Shown piece by piece: positions 34,045-44,159 of a DNA stretch of 64,000 bases (positions are counted from its first letter, which is position 1; each line of letters opens with the position of its first letter). The DNA is taken from positions 4,740,501 to 4,804,500 of the forward strand of contig OX638130.1 of the NCBI GenBank assembly GCA_951804985.1, read 5' to 3'. The position numbers and the translations under genes are program-made. The stretch comes from Dryomyza anilis. Taxonomy: Eukaryota > Arthropoda > Insecta > Diptera > Dryomyzidae. The notes beneath the pieces were generated by a model. That model did not search any database and had not been told where the DNA came from. It was given only the letters and a program-made list of their open reading frames with translations.

Positions 34045-35690
34045 TAACACTGTTCGGCAGAAAATTATCACTGTCATATCATTTCAATATAATTTTAATG
34101 TGCTGATTCGAACTGCGTTCTTAGTTTTTTCCCTATACGTAGCTCTTTTGAGAAAAATGCATTTTATGTTTTTTTGCATTTTCACTGCATTTACAAACAA
34201 CATTTCTTATGAAAAGATTAGACAGCTATTGATTTAAAATTAATACGGTTATAGCCCATGAATATATCAAGGAATGTATGGCATTAAATCCACCTGAATA
34301 TCATTAATAGTTTAGTTAAAATAAACTGTTAAATCTGAAAAATTTAGAAAGTAAGGAAAGTTAATAAAATCATCGGAAAAGCATATTTAGTAAAAAATAA
34401 ATTTTATATTTTAAATCATTGGTAATACTAGAGAGAATACCTATTTCGACAATGGTATTGTTTTTTATACCCTACACTAAAAGTGAAAGGGTATATTCAG
34501 TTTGGTAAGCCGATTGTAACACCCAGAAGGAAGCATCTCCGGTATGGAAAAGTAAATATATTCTTGATCAGCATGACCTCCTGAGTCGATTTAGCGATGT
34601 CCGTCTGTCCGTCTGTCCGTCTGTCTGTCTGTCTGTCTGTTGAAATCCCTACTACTTTTAAAATTGAAGAGCTAGACAAATAAAACTTATAACTTAGATT
34701 ACTAATATACCTACGCTGTATGGCAAAATCGGTCCATTGTGACCTATGATCCGACCACTTATGTTCAAATACCTCATATAAAATGTACATATAAAGATCA
34801 ATTTTTATGTATACGTGCTTAGGTAAACTTTTTTGGTCAAATATATATTGATATCATGCTCAAATACATGATAATAATGTTTTCCGGCGAAAAGACTTGT
34901 GGTTCACAAAAAAAAAATCGAAATTCGGTACACCTACCCATTTGTAAATATGGGTATCAAATGAATGGAAATTCTTCAGCGATTGAAAGTTTGTAGTTAT
35001 TTTCAGGATTCGTATACCCTGGTGACCTATACACCACTTTGAATGGTAACCACACATATGTGTAGGGTATTTATAGTCGGCTTAGACCGACTATAATTTT
35101 GATAATCCTAACTATCATAATTACACCTACTTTAAAATTTCCCATGTGATCTAACCTTCCCAACTGGTTCTATGTTCTTTCTACTTTTTGAGTTATATGC
35201 ATTTAAGAAACTAAACCGTGAATTAAAATTTTTCTCAGCAACAAATTAAATTATCTCAAAAAGTCAAAAAGGCAACGAAAAAGTATTTCCATTGTCGAAA
35301 TGAGTAGAAAGTAATTTTAATAATTTAAAATAAAAATAAAACATTTTTTTTTAAATAAACTTTAACCGGTTATTGCAACCAAATCATAAACGATATTAAA
35401 GTTGTCCTAAAGCTATAATAGTCCTTGATTTGTTCATGGACAAAAACTGTTTTAATTTTTATTCAATGACTTTTCAGTCTTTTCGTCAACAAAAGTTTTT
35501 TGTTAAATGCAGTGAAAAATGCCAAAATTTTAATTTGCATTTTTCTCGAAAACGTTACGTATAGGGAAAAAAAAAATTCGAATCAGCACATTAAAATTAT
35601 GTAGAAATGATATGAATGAAGACAGGGAAGAACAAAAGTGTTCATTTTGCCGAACAATGTAATTGGGTAGGACACTTAACAACAAATGAT
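34045..35690. repeat. Foldback element with a mini-me copy in its centre
   Basis: Left: ACTGTTCGGCAGAAAATTAT, ATAATTTTAATGTGCTGATT, CCCTATACGTAGC and CTATTTCGACAATGGTA. Right, inverted: TCCATTGTCGAAATGAGTAG (35287), ACGTATAGGGAAAA (35549), AATCAGCACATTAAAATTAT (35581) and TTTTGCCGAACAATG (35648). The arms surround the mini-me element at 34466-35168. Confidence 0.78.
34466..35168 (+). mobile_element. mini-me/DINE-1-like element, subfamily A, copy 5
   Basis: Full length: TATACCCTACACTAAAAGTG, core TTCTTGATCAGCATGACCTC, (GTCY)n at about 34599-34640, a conserved body, ACACATATGTGTAGGGTAT, hairpin AGTCGGCTTAGACCGACT near 35076, and CCCAACTGG end. The TA tract is changed to AAATATA. Confidence 0.88.
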
Positions 35691-35699
35691 AGACTATTT

Positions 35700-36457
35700 T
35701 TATGTATGCACAATCTCAGTATGATTTTCGAATGCTCTTTAAAATTCTGATCAACACCTCATATTCAGGTTTTTGATATAGCCTAAAGTTTTCGAGTTAT
35801 TATGTAAAACAAATAAATGCAAATTATCGTGTTAACACGAAATAACTCAATAAATTTAAGCAATATCAAAAACATAAGTATAAGGGATTGACTAGAATCT
35901 TGTAGTCTATTGGTAAAATATGCCAAAATTATCCAAAATTGTCTAAAAACCAGAAAAATGTTCGATTTTAAATCCAAATATTACTTAATATATGTGTTGA
36001 AATGTATCTTACAATTAAAAAATTAACTTAAATTTTCTGAAATACTACTGTATTTACCCTAAATTGATAGGAAAATTTATATTAGGTCCGAAATGTAAGA
36101 GGAAAATATCTAAGTGTATTTAAAATCAGAAACAATGTATCACTTAAATTTTGTTCCCGTTTTGTAAGTTATGTCATTAATTAATACTCTAAAAATGTAT
36201 TTTTAAATCATTAACTAGTATGGGTTTTATTTTTAGACGTTTCGTTATCGATTACAATTTCACTTTTATTAAAAATTGTGAATAAAATATTTGTCCTATA
36301 TTTTGAAGATAGTGTGGAATAAAATTATAATCGATTAAAAGTTAATGACAAAAATAACTAAATTGAATCTACTGAAGAATCTACTAAAGAATAAAACAAT
36401 TCTCATTCTCTAATCTCTTCTTGACTACCAAAAGTAATCTCCAATTAAGAACGATCA
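35700..36457. other. AT-rich stretch, nothing recognised
   Basis: No gene or repeat is recognised. The one minus-strand frame has no coding features. Confidence 0.45.
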
Positions 36458-36680
36458 TACACCCAGAAAAAAATACTTTTTAAATAATAGTTTTTTACTA
36501 TTAAAAATAGTTAATAGGATAAATTATTACTTTAACCGGAAATACCATTAAATACTAGAAAATACCATGACATTTCTATTGGGTTTATATGAAAAAGATT
36601 TATTTTTTGTATACTATTAAATCAATAATTGTCCTATTGACCAATTTTAATGGGATTTGAGGATTTTTTTTCTGGGTGTA
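36458..36680. mobile_element. Short MITE E, copy 1 (223 bp)
   Basis: Terminal inverted repeats are TACACCCAGAAAAAAAT and ATTTTTTTTCTGGGTGTA. Internal markers CTATTAAAAATAGTTAATAG, ATACTATTAAATCAATAA and TGTCCTATTGACCAATTT are shared with the copy at 51819. It is non-coding. Confidence 0.85.
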
Positions 36681-36814
36681 CGGATGATCAATATTATATT
36701 AGAATTTTGTACGATCGTTTGCCGAAATATAAATTCCTCATTCTCGAATCTTGTCTCAACTATTGAAGTCAAACTCAAATTCGTAACGAATTTTGAGAAT
36801 ATATCGAGTGGATT

Positions 36815-37108
36815 ATTAATCCGGGATTCAAATTCCGAAAATGCTTCAAAACTTATCGATGAAACCAAACTCGAATTAATTCCAAATTGGGAAAAAATAT
36901 CAAGTGTGATATCATCCCCATCACTATTAGTTATGTGAATTATTAATCCGTGATTAATTTGGCTCAGTTCCTGTTATCTCGGAATTGATAGCCAAGTCCA
37001 TATTACTATTAGTGAAGGGAATGAGATCTCGCCCGATATTTTTTTCAAATTTGGAACAAATTCGAGTTTGGCTTCATCGATAAATCCCGGTATTTTCGGA
37101 ATTGGAAT
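36815..37108. repeat. Inverted repeat, arms about 105 bp, loop about 75 bp
   Basis: AATTCCGAAAATGCTTCAAA and ATCGATGAAACCAAACTCGA (left) match the complement of TCGAGTTTGGCTTCATCGAT and ATTTTCGGAATTGG (right). Isolated differences and small gaps are spread along the arms. The opposing 73- and 93-codon frames arise from this symmetry. Confidence 0.8.
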
Positions 37109-37109
37109 A

Positions 37110-37752
37110 AAATTAAACATTCGTTTTTCAAAAATTTTAATTTAGGTTATTCATAAGTCTTTCATTAGTACATTTCGAGAAAGGTACATTTTTGCACATT
37201 ACAGTGCTTTTAAATATGAAAAAAGAAATCGTAAAAATGGTCAAAATTATAATTTAGTAAAGCTCGTTTCATACACTAATTTTCATTGAAGATAGTCATG
37301 ATTTACGGTCGAATTTTCTCCCATATCTAAATCAGTGTTTCTGATAACACTGGAACCGAAACTGTGCGATATTAAATTGAATTGTAACCTTTATTAAATA
37401 CAAATTTAAACCAATCCAGAACATATTTCTTTTTAAAAATTGTATCTGTACAATTTTGTAACTGCAGAGAATAAAATAATGGTTTGGAACACTAATTTTA
37501 CTACGACTTTTAAATATTAAATAATTTAAATTTTAAAAATACAAATTTGGTAGTTAATCTGCCAACTGTCTTTAAAATAAATCCTAATTTAAAACGAGAC
37601 CATCGCACAGTGGTTCAGACACCTTTTAATGGGCTAAAACTTGTATCTTTTGATGTTATATTTTTAAATGCGGTTTTTTTGTTTGATTAGAAATTGATGA
37701 AATATGTTTTATAGATACTAAAAATAAAAATCGACTGATTAGATTCCGCTGT
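37110..37752. other. AT-rich stretch, nothing recognised
   Basis: No gene, array or terminal repeat is recognised here. Confidence 0.45.
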
Positions 37753-37755
37753 ATA

Positions 37756-39090
37756 CACGGAGGGAAAAATGTTCTAAAATCCAGAAGGAATCAAGAAGTA
37801 TACGGAGTGATTTACAGCTAAACCGAAAAATTCTCAATTTCAAGAAATGGATTTTCTTAGTTGTCAAAAAAAGTAACTAAGTAGAATAATTCTTGGATTC
37901 AGTTATTAATTTCTTAGGTATTAAAAAAGTAACTAAGTAGAATTACTCTTGAATTCAATTATTAATTTCTTAGGTATCAAAAATGTTGTTATTGTTTTCG
38001 TCCAAAATTTAATGAACACGTGTTCGTATAGTTGTTGTTTTTCGATCTTGTTTTGTCGCTATTATGTTTTGTTTTGTCCGTCTGTCAGCGCCATCTGTTT
38101 GTTCGTGTGTCTGTCTGTCGATATGTTGAAAGTAATTAAAAGCAATTATTTTGAAGCTAAAATAAAAAATATATTTTAGGTAATTTATTGTTTATTTAGA
38201 ATTTTATTACCTATATGCGCATTTTTGTATATTAAATGACTTCTTGGAATACTTAATGCAATTGAATTGTTTATTTTATTTTTATTATTATTTAATTTAA
38301 TCTATGTATATTATTCTGAAATCGTTTACTTACCTTATACACTTTCTCCTCTTCTGTTGGTCATGTATAAACCTTCGGCACGTTACCCATATGCATTGTA
38401 TAGTGTATTTAGATAACAATGGAATGAAATTAACTTGGTATTTATGCAAAATTGAACACAAATTAATGTTTACGCACTGAAACCATACCAATATTAGTAG
38501 GAAAAATCGTTTTTTCTATTTATATTATTAACATTCATACATACACAGACGCTTGCTTGTCTGGCTGTGCTTTGTTGTTCTATTCGTGAAAACACACACA
38601 TGCAAACATTGTATATCATGCCGTTTTTTGATACCTAAGAAGAAAAAAATTTGCAATCCAGACAAATTGTACTTAGTTACTTTTTTGATACCTAAGAACT
38701 TAATGTCTGAATATCTAGAAAAATTTGGCTTAGTTACTTTCAACAGACAGACAGGCAGTCTAACAAACAGATGGCGACCTCGCAAAACAAAGCATACAGA
38801 CAGAGCAATATTGATGAAAACAACAACACATGAACTCGTGTTCTTTTTGCGATGAATACAGCAACAGTTTTGCGTGTTCTTTTTGGTTTTTAATAATCAA
38901 TAAATTAACTTCTGAAAATCCAGTTGAATAAAGTTTGTTTACTTTTTTAACAACTAAGTAATTTGCTTTCTTGATATCCAGATGACAAATTCTTGAATTT
39001 TAGTAGTATTTTATTGATATTAGTAAAATTCTACTATTTTTCTTTCTAACCGAATTCTTCTCGAGTTTTAGAATTTTATTTCCCTCCGTG
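37756..39090. mobile_element. TIR element F, 1335 bp, CACGGAGGGAAA ends
   Basis: The ends CACGGAGGGAAAAAT and ATTTCCCTCCGTG are inverted and lie next to TA. A CTTAGGTATCAAAAAAGTAAC-type motif recurs directly near both ends (37855, 37910, 37968, and inverted at 38625, 38680 and 38945), which looks like transposase-binding repeats. Internal TTTCTGTCTGTCTGTTGAAAG-like and GCGCCATCTG motifs occur in both halves, so it is an imperfect palindrome. No transposase frame is seen. A partial copy is at 32386-33010. Confidence 0.82.
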
Positions 39091-39400
39091 TAATAAGCCA
39101 AACTATTCTTTTTTTTTCTTTTCCAATTTTAGTATATAAGTACTACTAATTTTTTTTTAAGTTTTTTTTATTACTATTTTGCATTATTGATAATATTTGT
39201 TTAAAATTTCGAACCTCTAAAAATTTTCAAAAAGTGAAAATATGTGAATTTTTTTAAATACTGTAGGAATATTACCTATAGTCTTTAAAGATAAACTTTA
39301 CTTTTATACTTTGGGTGCTATGGTAGATATAAGAAATGTCTATTTTTTGAAAATATTAATTTTGAAAGTTCAAAATTTAGTTTAAGTTCTAGCTGAATAA
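39091..39400. other. AT-rich stretch, nothing recognised
   Basis: No gene or repeat is recognised here. Confidence 0.4.
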
Positions 39401-39403
39401 ATA

Positions 39404-39640
39404 CTCTTTCACCCCATACCCATTGTTACTGCCGGGACGTTCCGACCCTGGCCGCTAGAGGCGTTAGTGCTGAATTTAGTCTAAATTTTTGAATATGAAC
39501 GTTACCCACCAAAAACATTCAACAGTTTTTACGTTGAAATTGATTTCAGTTTATAGAAAAATAAATACCCTTTCATACCATACCCACTTTGACTACCGAA
39601 TAGTGCGGACCCTGACCGATAGAGGCGTTATAGCTAAATA
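39404..39640. repeat. Diverged direct repeat, period about 160 bp
   Basis: TACTCTTTCACCCCATACCC ... CTAGAGGCGTTAGTGCTGAA near 39408-39473 and TACCCTTTCATACCATACCC ... ATAGAGGCGTTATAGCTAAA near 39566-39636 are two diverged copies with AT-rich sequence between. The type of repeat is unknown. Confidence 0.6.
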
Positions 39641-39642
39641 AA

Positions 39643-40432
39643 TCCCCGTATTTTATAAAACGAGAAGTGATTCGTAAAAAAAAACGTCAGAAATTCTAGT
39701 GACATAATTTTTTTTCATTAAACGAAATGAAAAATATATCAGAAATTTACGTCTTATATCCCCATAAATTAAAAAATTATATAAACTATAAAAAACTAAA
39801 AAAAAAAATTGAAAAATGTAATTGGGCGGACCACGCCTTTTGAAAGGCTAATATTTCATAGATTTGATTTTAATAATTTACGGATCAAATTTCCACTATG
39901 AAAACCCGGGAAGTATTGAAAAAAAAAGTGGGCGGATCACGCCCATTTTTGGACCACATATTTTTAGTTGAATTCGAACAACACGTTTTAAATTTTATAA
40001 CTATATCTTGAATACTTTTCGAGTTAATAGTTCCGAAATAGTTATATAAAAGTGACTTGTATGGGAGGTGGGCGTGTCCGTTGACCGATTTGGCTCATTT
40101 TAAACTTAGTTCCTACTTTTGGCTAAAATATATTGAGACGAAATTTCATCGCATTCTGATCAGTATTTCTCAAGTTATTCTGTATTCGGACAGCAAGACG
40201 GACAGACAGACGGACATGGCTAAACGGACTCGGGTAGTGATGCTGATCAAGAATATATATACTTTTCCGGACACGCCTCCTAAGGGGCGTTACAATATAT
40301 GCACAAAGTTAATATACCCTGTACCTCATAGGTGTAGGGTATAAAGACGACGAAATGAACATGTGAACAAAAGCTGTCGGATGAATCACTTTTCGACGAA
40401 TCACTTTTCGTTTCGTTTTACAAAATAAGGGG
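39643..40432. repeat. Inverted arms flanking mini-me B copy 2
   Basis: ATTTTATAAAACGAGAAGTG at 39648 and CACTTTTCGTTTCGTTTTAC at about 40403 are inverted copies, continuing into CCCCGTATTTT / AAAATAAGGGGG. The arms are about 35 bp and enclose the mini-me element. Confidence 0.6.
39725..40343 (-). mobile_element. mini-me/DINE-1-like element, subfamily B, copy 2
   Basis: The reverse complement matches 21392-22050: TATACCCTACACCTATGAGG, GCCCCTTAGGAGGCGTGTCC, TATATATTCTTGATCAGCAT, GAGTCCGTTTAGCCATGTCC, a (GTCY)n remnant and GTGATCCGCCCAC. It extends to GACGTAAATTTCTGATAT at its inner end. The terminal hairpin seen in the 21392 copy is absent here, so the 3' end is truncated. Confidence 0.82.
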
Positions 40433-40439
40433 GTAAGTC

Positions 40440-40740
40440 TAAATTTTTTACTTTGCACGTTCATAACTCAAAACCTTTTAAAGTTTTTTTAGATGAAATT
40501 TATTTTAGCTGAAAGGGTATTCTTTCAGACGATATCAAATCATATTGCCAAATATTTCGATGATAAACAGTAAAATTATTTATGATTATTCATAAATTTT
40601 CAATGAAAATACTTATGTCTACAATTTGAAAATATCATTACTTTATATTTACAGTACGCATATTAAGTTTTTTGTAGTACGTAGTCCTTTTGAGAAAAAT
40701 TCAAATAAAAATAGCTACTTTTCAGTAATTTATATGTAAA
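40440..40740. other. AT-rich stretch, outer part of repeat C
   Basis: AAAATATCATTACTTTATAT at about 40626 also follows the copy at 47449 (about 47892), so this may belong to a longer version of family C. Otherwise nothing is recognised. Confidence 0.35.
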
Positions 40741-40745
40741 AACTT

Positions 40746-41063
40746 GATAGGGTATATTTTAAAAATAAATCGGAACCGATGAAAAAAGTTAGCAATTTTC
40801 ACCGTTAGTTTGAATAATGCTCTGCATAACCATAAATTATTTTCTTATTTATCATTAGATCCGAAATGATAAAAAAACTTCAACCAAAAATAGTCCAAAA
40901 AAAATCAAAAATGTTCGAGTTTAAATTCAAATATCTTAAAAATATGTAGGAATATTCTATTCGTTGGTATATTTTAATTAGTCTTGACAATTGAGAGAAA
41001 TATTGCGTTATCAGTTTTTTAGCAAAAGTTGTGTAAGAGACTGTATTTTTTGTAAATCTAAAA
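40746..41063 (+). repeat. Dispersed repeat C, copy 3, interrupted by a SINE-like insertion
   Basis: It starts GATAGGGTATATTTTAAAAA and follows copy 1 through AATATGTAGGAATATTC and TTAGTCTTGACAATTG to about 41063, where the tRNA-like head begins. Confidence 0.6.
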
Positions 41064-41065
41064 AG

Positions 41066-41508
41066 TGGCCGCGGTAGCTCAGTGGTTAGTGCGTTGGACT
41101 GCGAGCCGAAAGGTCCCCGGTTCAAGCCTGGACTGGGGCTAACAACATCTTTGCCTTGATCATTGCCTTTGCATGCCCTTATCATGCTTACCATAGCAGG
41201 GTTTACATTATCTAAACAGTCAATGTTCCCGATCATAGCTACATTATTTGTTCCTCATAACGAAATTAGTAGATTAATGAGATTAGAGATTAATGAGAGA
41301 AACCCTATTATGCTCGGGCTCTGACAAGGCAATTGTCGGGTAAATATTAAAATGAGGAATTGCCCGATCAGTACATGATCATGGCCTGAGGTCAATACAT
41401 GATCAGGACACTGCGTTACAAGGACATTATGGGCCTCGTCATATCCCGATCACCTCAAATAATAACATGATCACTTCATGACCTACCAAAATTTCTACTA
41501 GGGAGGCG
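41066..41508 (+). mobile_element. tRNA-like head (Phe-like) fused to the body of repeat G
   Basis: GCGGTAGCTCAGTGGTTAGT contains an A-box (TAGCTCAGTGG, 41075-41085). GGTCCCCGGTTCAAGCC contains a B-box (GGTTCAAGCC, 41119-41128). The whole head resembles tRNA-Phe, but the acceptor arms do not pair. From GATCATTGCCTTTGCATGCC (41159) to CTACTAGGGAG (41508) it is the same body as repeat G at 28371-28690, which there has a different, non-tRNA left part. It is either a SINE whose body was captured by a MITE or a SINE inserted into G. Confidence 0.72.
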
Positions 41509-41509
41509 T

Positions 41510-42035
41510 CCCGTGCTTCTGTCAAACGTCCCGTGCTTATGTCAAAATGTTGTATGGGATAAGACAATTTTGTGAGAGGCGTTCTGAGATACTTTGTTAT
41601 TGTATCATGGTAATTTCAAAGAATTTAGTTTCCTTGAAAAATGTATTTGAAAACAATAACAAACATTTTGTTTGAACAAAAAATTAATTTTTATTGCGAT
41701 TAGTTGTGTAGTTGCCGATTTGTCGGAATGATATCTTTGTCAGAGTTCCAACGTCGAAAATAAGTTTTTAAATTTCGTGTAAATAATCCTCTTGAAATAA
41801 ACTCTGAAATGCAATTCACAAAAATGTTTATTTATAAACCAATAAAGGAGTACAAAATCATATGAAAGAAACCGCGGTTCTAAAAAAAAATGCATTGCAG
41901 AGCAGCCAAACATGGCTAAATTGAATGCAGACATTGTAAAGAATTGAGAAAAAAGTGTAGTCAAAAAAATCCGCAAAAAAAAAATGTCGAATGAAAATGT
42001 TGAATTGGGGAATTTTATTAAAAATATCGGGGAAA
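41510..42035. other. Short direct repeat, otherwise AT-rich
   Basis: CGTCCCGTGCTTCTGTCAAA at 41507 is followed directly by CGTCCCGTGCTTATGTCAAA, a 20-bp tandem pair. The remainder has no supported feature. The minus-strand 112-codon frame is F/S/T-rich, without domains, and is not supported. Confidence 0.45.
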
Positions 42036-42041
42036 AAGAAT

Positions 42042-42290
42042 ATATCGTCGTTGTAGAATGAAAAGTCACCAAATACATTTTTATGAAAAACTTAATTTTC
42101 GAGTTTGTTGGTTAATATTATAAAAATCAATTGATGCATTTTAAAACTAATAGATTTACATTTTCCTAGCATGTGGTAAAAAATTGAGAGGATCGATTAA
42201 AAATTGACAAAGTTTTAAATATTTTTGTAAATGAATATTTGGAATTTTGAAAATGTATTTGGTGATTTTTCGTTCTACAACGACGATATA
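42042..42290. repeat. Inverted repeat with near-identical 42-bp arms
   Basis: TATATCGTCGTTGTAGAATG then AAAAGTCACCAAATACATTT (about 42042-42083) is inverted at about 42248-42290 as AAATGTATTTGGTGATTTTT then CGTTCTACAACGACGATATA. Only about two mismatches are visible, so it is young compared with other palindromes here. Confidence 0.85.
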
Positions 42291-42299
42291 AGTTGGTAT

Positions 42300-43180
42300 T
42301 ACTGATTCGATATATCATGCGTGTATTTTCGAATATAAAGTACCTACTATACGCATAAATGCAAAAATTCAAAATTAATTTAGCTCTCAACCTTTGAGAG
42401 ACAGTAGAGGTCTAAGAGTAGGCTTTGAAAATTAAAAAAAAGATTTTTATCGTATTTAATAATTCAATATGCAACTTTTAATAGGTATTGTACTAAAAAA
42501 TTCGGTAAAAAAATAATTTCGGGACAACCTAATGTCCATGGCAAAAACAATTTGTCATGTTGAGTAATTAGAAAAAAAATATAATACAAAAAAATATTTT
42601 TTTTCCACAAGTTTATTTTTTATTTCCATAAAGTTTCCGTAAAAAAAAATATTATAAAATAAAAAAAATATTTACTGAATTGAAATTATTTTAGAAGTAT
42701 TAATTTTGTACTGGTTGTTTTGGATTCCACACCACCTCAAAACAAATTTATTTAAATTATTTTTGAAAATATGAATTTTGGTTCATTTAAAAATTGTTAT
42801 TTTATTTCAAATTAGAATTTAAACCGGTCTGTAAACCGGGACTAAGACCGGAATTGACATCATTAAAGTGGACAAATAGGATTTTTGAAATTTTAATCTC
42901 GAACATTATAAAAAAAAACATCTTTCTTAAATGTCGCATAGAGCTCGTTGAATTGTTAAAAAATTAATCAAAATTTCTTACGGTGGCAATCATGAGATTA
43001 CGAAATCTCACATCTTCCGAATTGCGAGCCATGTTCTCCCGCACATCACTACTTTTTGAATTACACAATTTATATCCAGTGGATGTAAAAAGGACCCATA
43101 TAATAAGTTTAAAAATACATTTTAAATCCCATCCAGTCATAAAACTAATTGAAGCACCTACTATAAATAAAACCGATTAC
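42300..43180. other. AT-rich stretch leading into the 43-45 kb island
   Basis: No gene is recognised. A 99-codon plus-strand frame starting near 42983 runs into the CG-rich island. It shows no domain and its composition changes midway, so it is not supported as a protein. Confidence 0.4.
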
Positions 43181-43184
43181 ATCA

Positions 43185-44130
43185 TCGTCAGCCAACATGG
43201 CGGTGCGGCCTCGTGTCGCGACGCGTCATCTTCGTTAACGTTTGTTGATGCGGTGCAGCGCCCCCTTGCGTTCAAAGTGTGAATGACAAATTGTAAAATG
43301 CCGCAAGCGACGCAGAAACGATGAAACTATGAAAAACAATTTCCGTTCGCCATGTTGTGGGTTGCTGCTGCTGCTTGTTAAACGCGTCATCATTAATTGC
43401 ATTTTTTAGGCAGCACAAACACGTCATATGATGAACAGAAAGTGGAAGAAGAAGAGGAACAAGAAGTAGAAGAAGAGAAACAGAATATGGCAAAAGAAGA
43501 GGAACATGAAATAAAAGAAGAGGAACAAAAACAAGAAGCCAAAAATAGCAAACCAAACTAGCAGAAAAACGACCGTCGCGGCGTATAAAGCAACGAACCT
43601 ATTTTCTAATTTTTCAATTGCTTTTGCGTGATTTTCTGCGGCCATTTTCACTTTATTTTCAACGCATTTATAGTGCGACGAAGAAGAAGAAACCGACGAG
43701 GCCGACAATGAACAACGTTAGCAGCGACGACGGCTGCTCGGATGGCCATACGATTAACAACGAACTCAGCCAAATCAATTATATGGTGATATTTTACAAC
43801 AACAATAAGAAACTAATGAACAATAACAACAACAACAACAGCAGCAGCAACTAACATTCCACGTAGTCAGACAGCGACGTCGACGTCGTCGCTGACACCA
43901 TATAGAAACCCACAGCAGTGCAAACGTAGCAACAAGAACAATAACAAAAACAACAGCACCACCAAAAGCAACAACAACAAACACGTTTCCATTTACAGTA
44001 TGTGTTTTTTTTAATTAAAACGTAACACGAACGAACAAACAACAACTACGACGCCAACGAAACGAGCCGAGCCGTCGTCGTCTTTGTACAAAGCCATTGC
44101 ACGACGAACATTTGTGTAAAATAACAACGA
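43185..44130. other. CG-rich 5'UTR-like island, left half
   Basis: It contains CCAACATGGCGGTGCGGCC, CGTGTCGCGACGCGTCATC, GCCATGTTGTGGG and GCGGCCATTTTCAC (GCCAT cores), a purine tract GAAGAAGAAGAGGAACAAG (43445-43550), and AACAACAACAGCAGC runs. CGACGTCGACGTCGTCGC is at about 43874. The A-rich strand asymmetry would fit transcription on the minus strand, but the candidate exon below reads on plus, so the direction is open. Confidence 0.42.
43708..43854 (+). CDS. Short candidate coding exon or small ORF
   Basis: From the ATG at 43708 a 48-codon frame reads MNNVSSDDGCSDGHTINNEL, then SQINYM and an Asn/Ser-rich end before TAA at 43852. The first 26 codons have mixed, balanced composition unlike the repeat translations around. 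ATATG|GTGATA at about 43783-43787 is a possible (weak) splice donor, so the Asn-repeat part may be intron. It lies inside a CG-rich island typical of first exons. It was not recognised as a known protein. It could equally be a chance uORF. Confidence 0.3.
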   Translation: MNNVSSDDGCSDGHTINNELSQINYMVIFYNNNKKLMNNNNNNNSSSN

Positions 44131-44159
44131 AACAGCAAAACTTATGACCTCTGCGGCAA

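Noticed and set aside
41066..41139. tRNA gene (Phe-like)
   Set aside because: A- and B-boxes are good but acceptor and anticodon stems do not pair properly and the sequence continues into a repeat body, so it is a SINE head.
41740..42078. 112-codon minus-strand frame rich in Phe/Ser/Thr
   Set aside because: Overlaps the left arm of an inverted repeat, A/T-run composition, no domain or start context.
42983..43282. 99-codon plus-strand frame (MAIMRLRNLTSSELRAMFSR...)
   Set aside because: Composition changes midway from AT-rich to CG-rich island, no domain is recognised and there is no splice context; chance frame is more likely.
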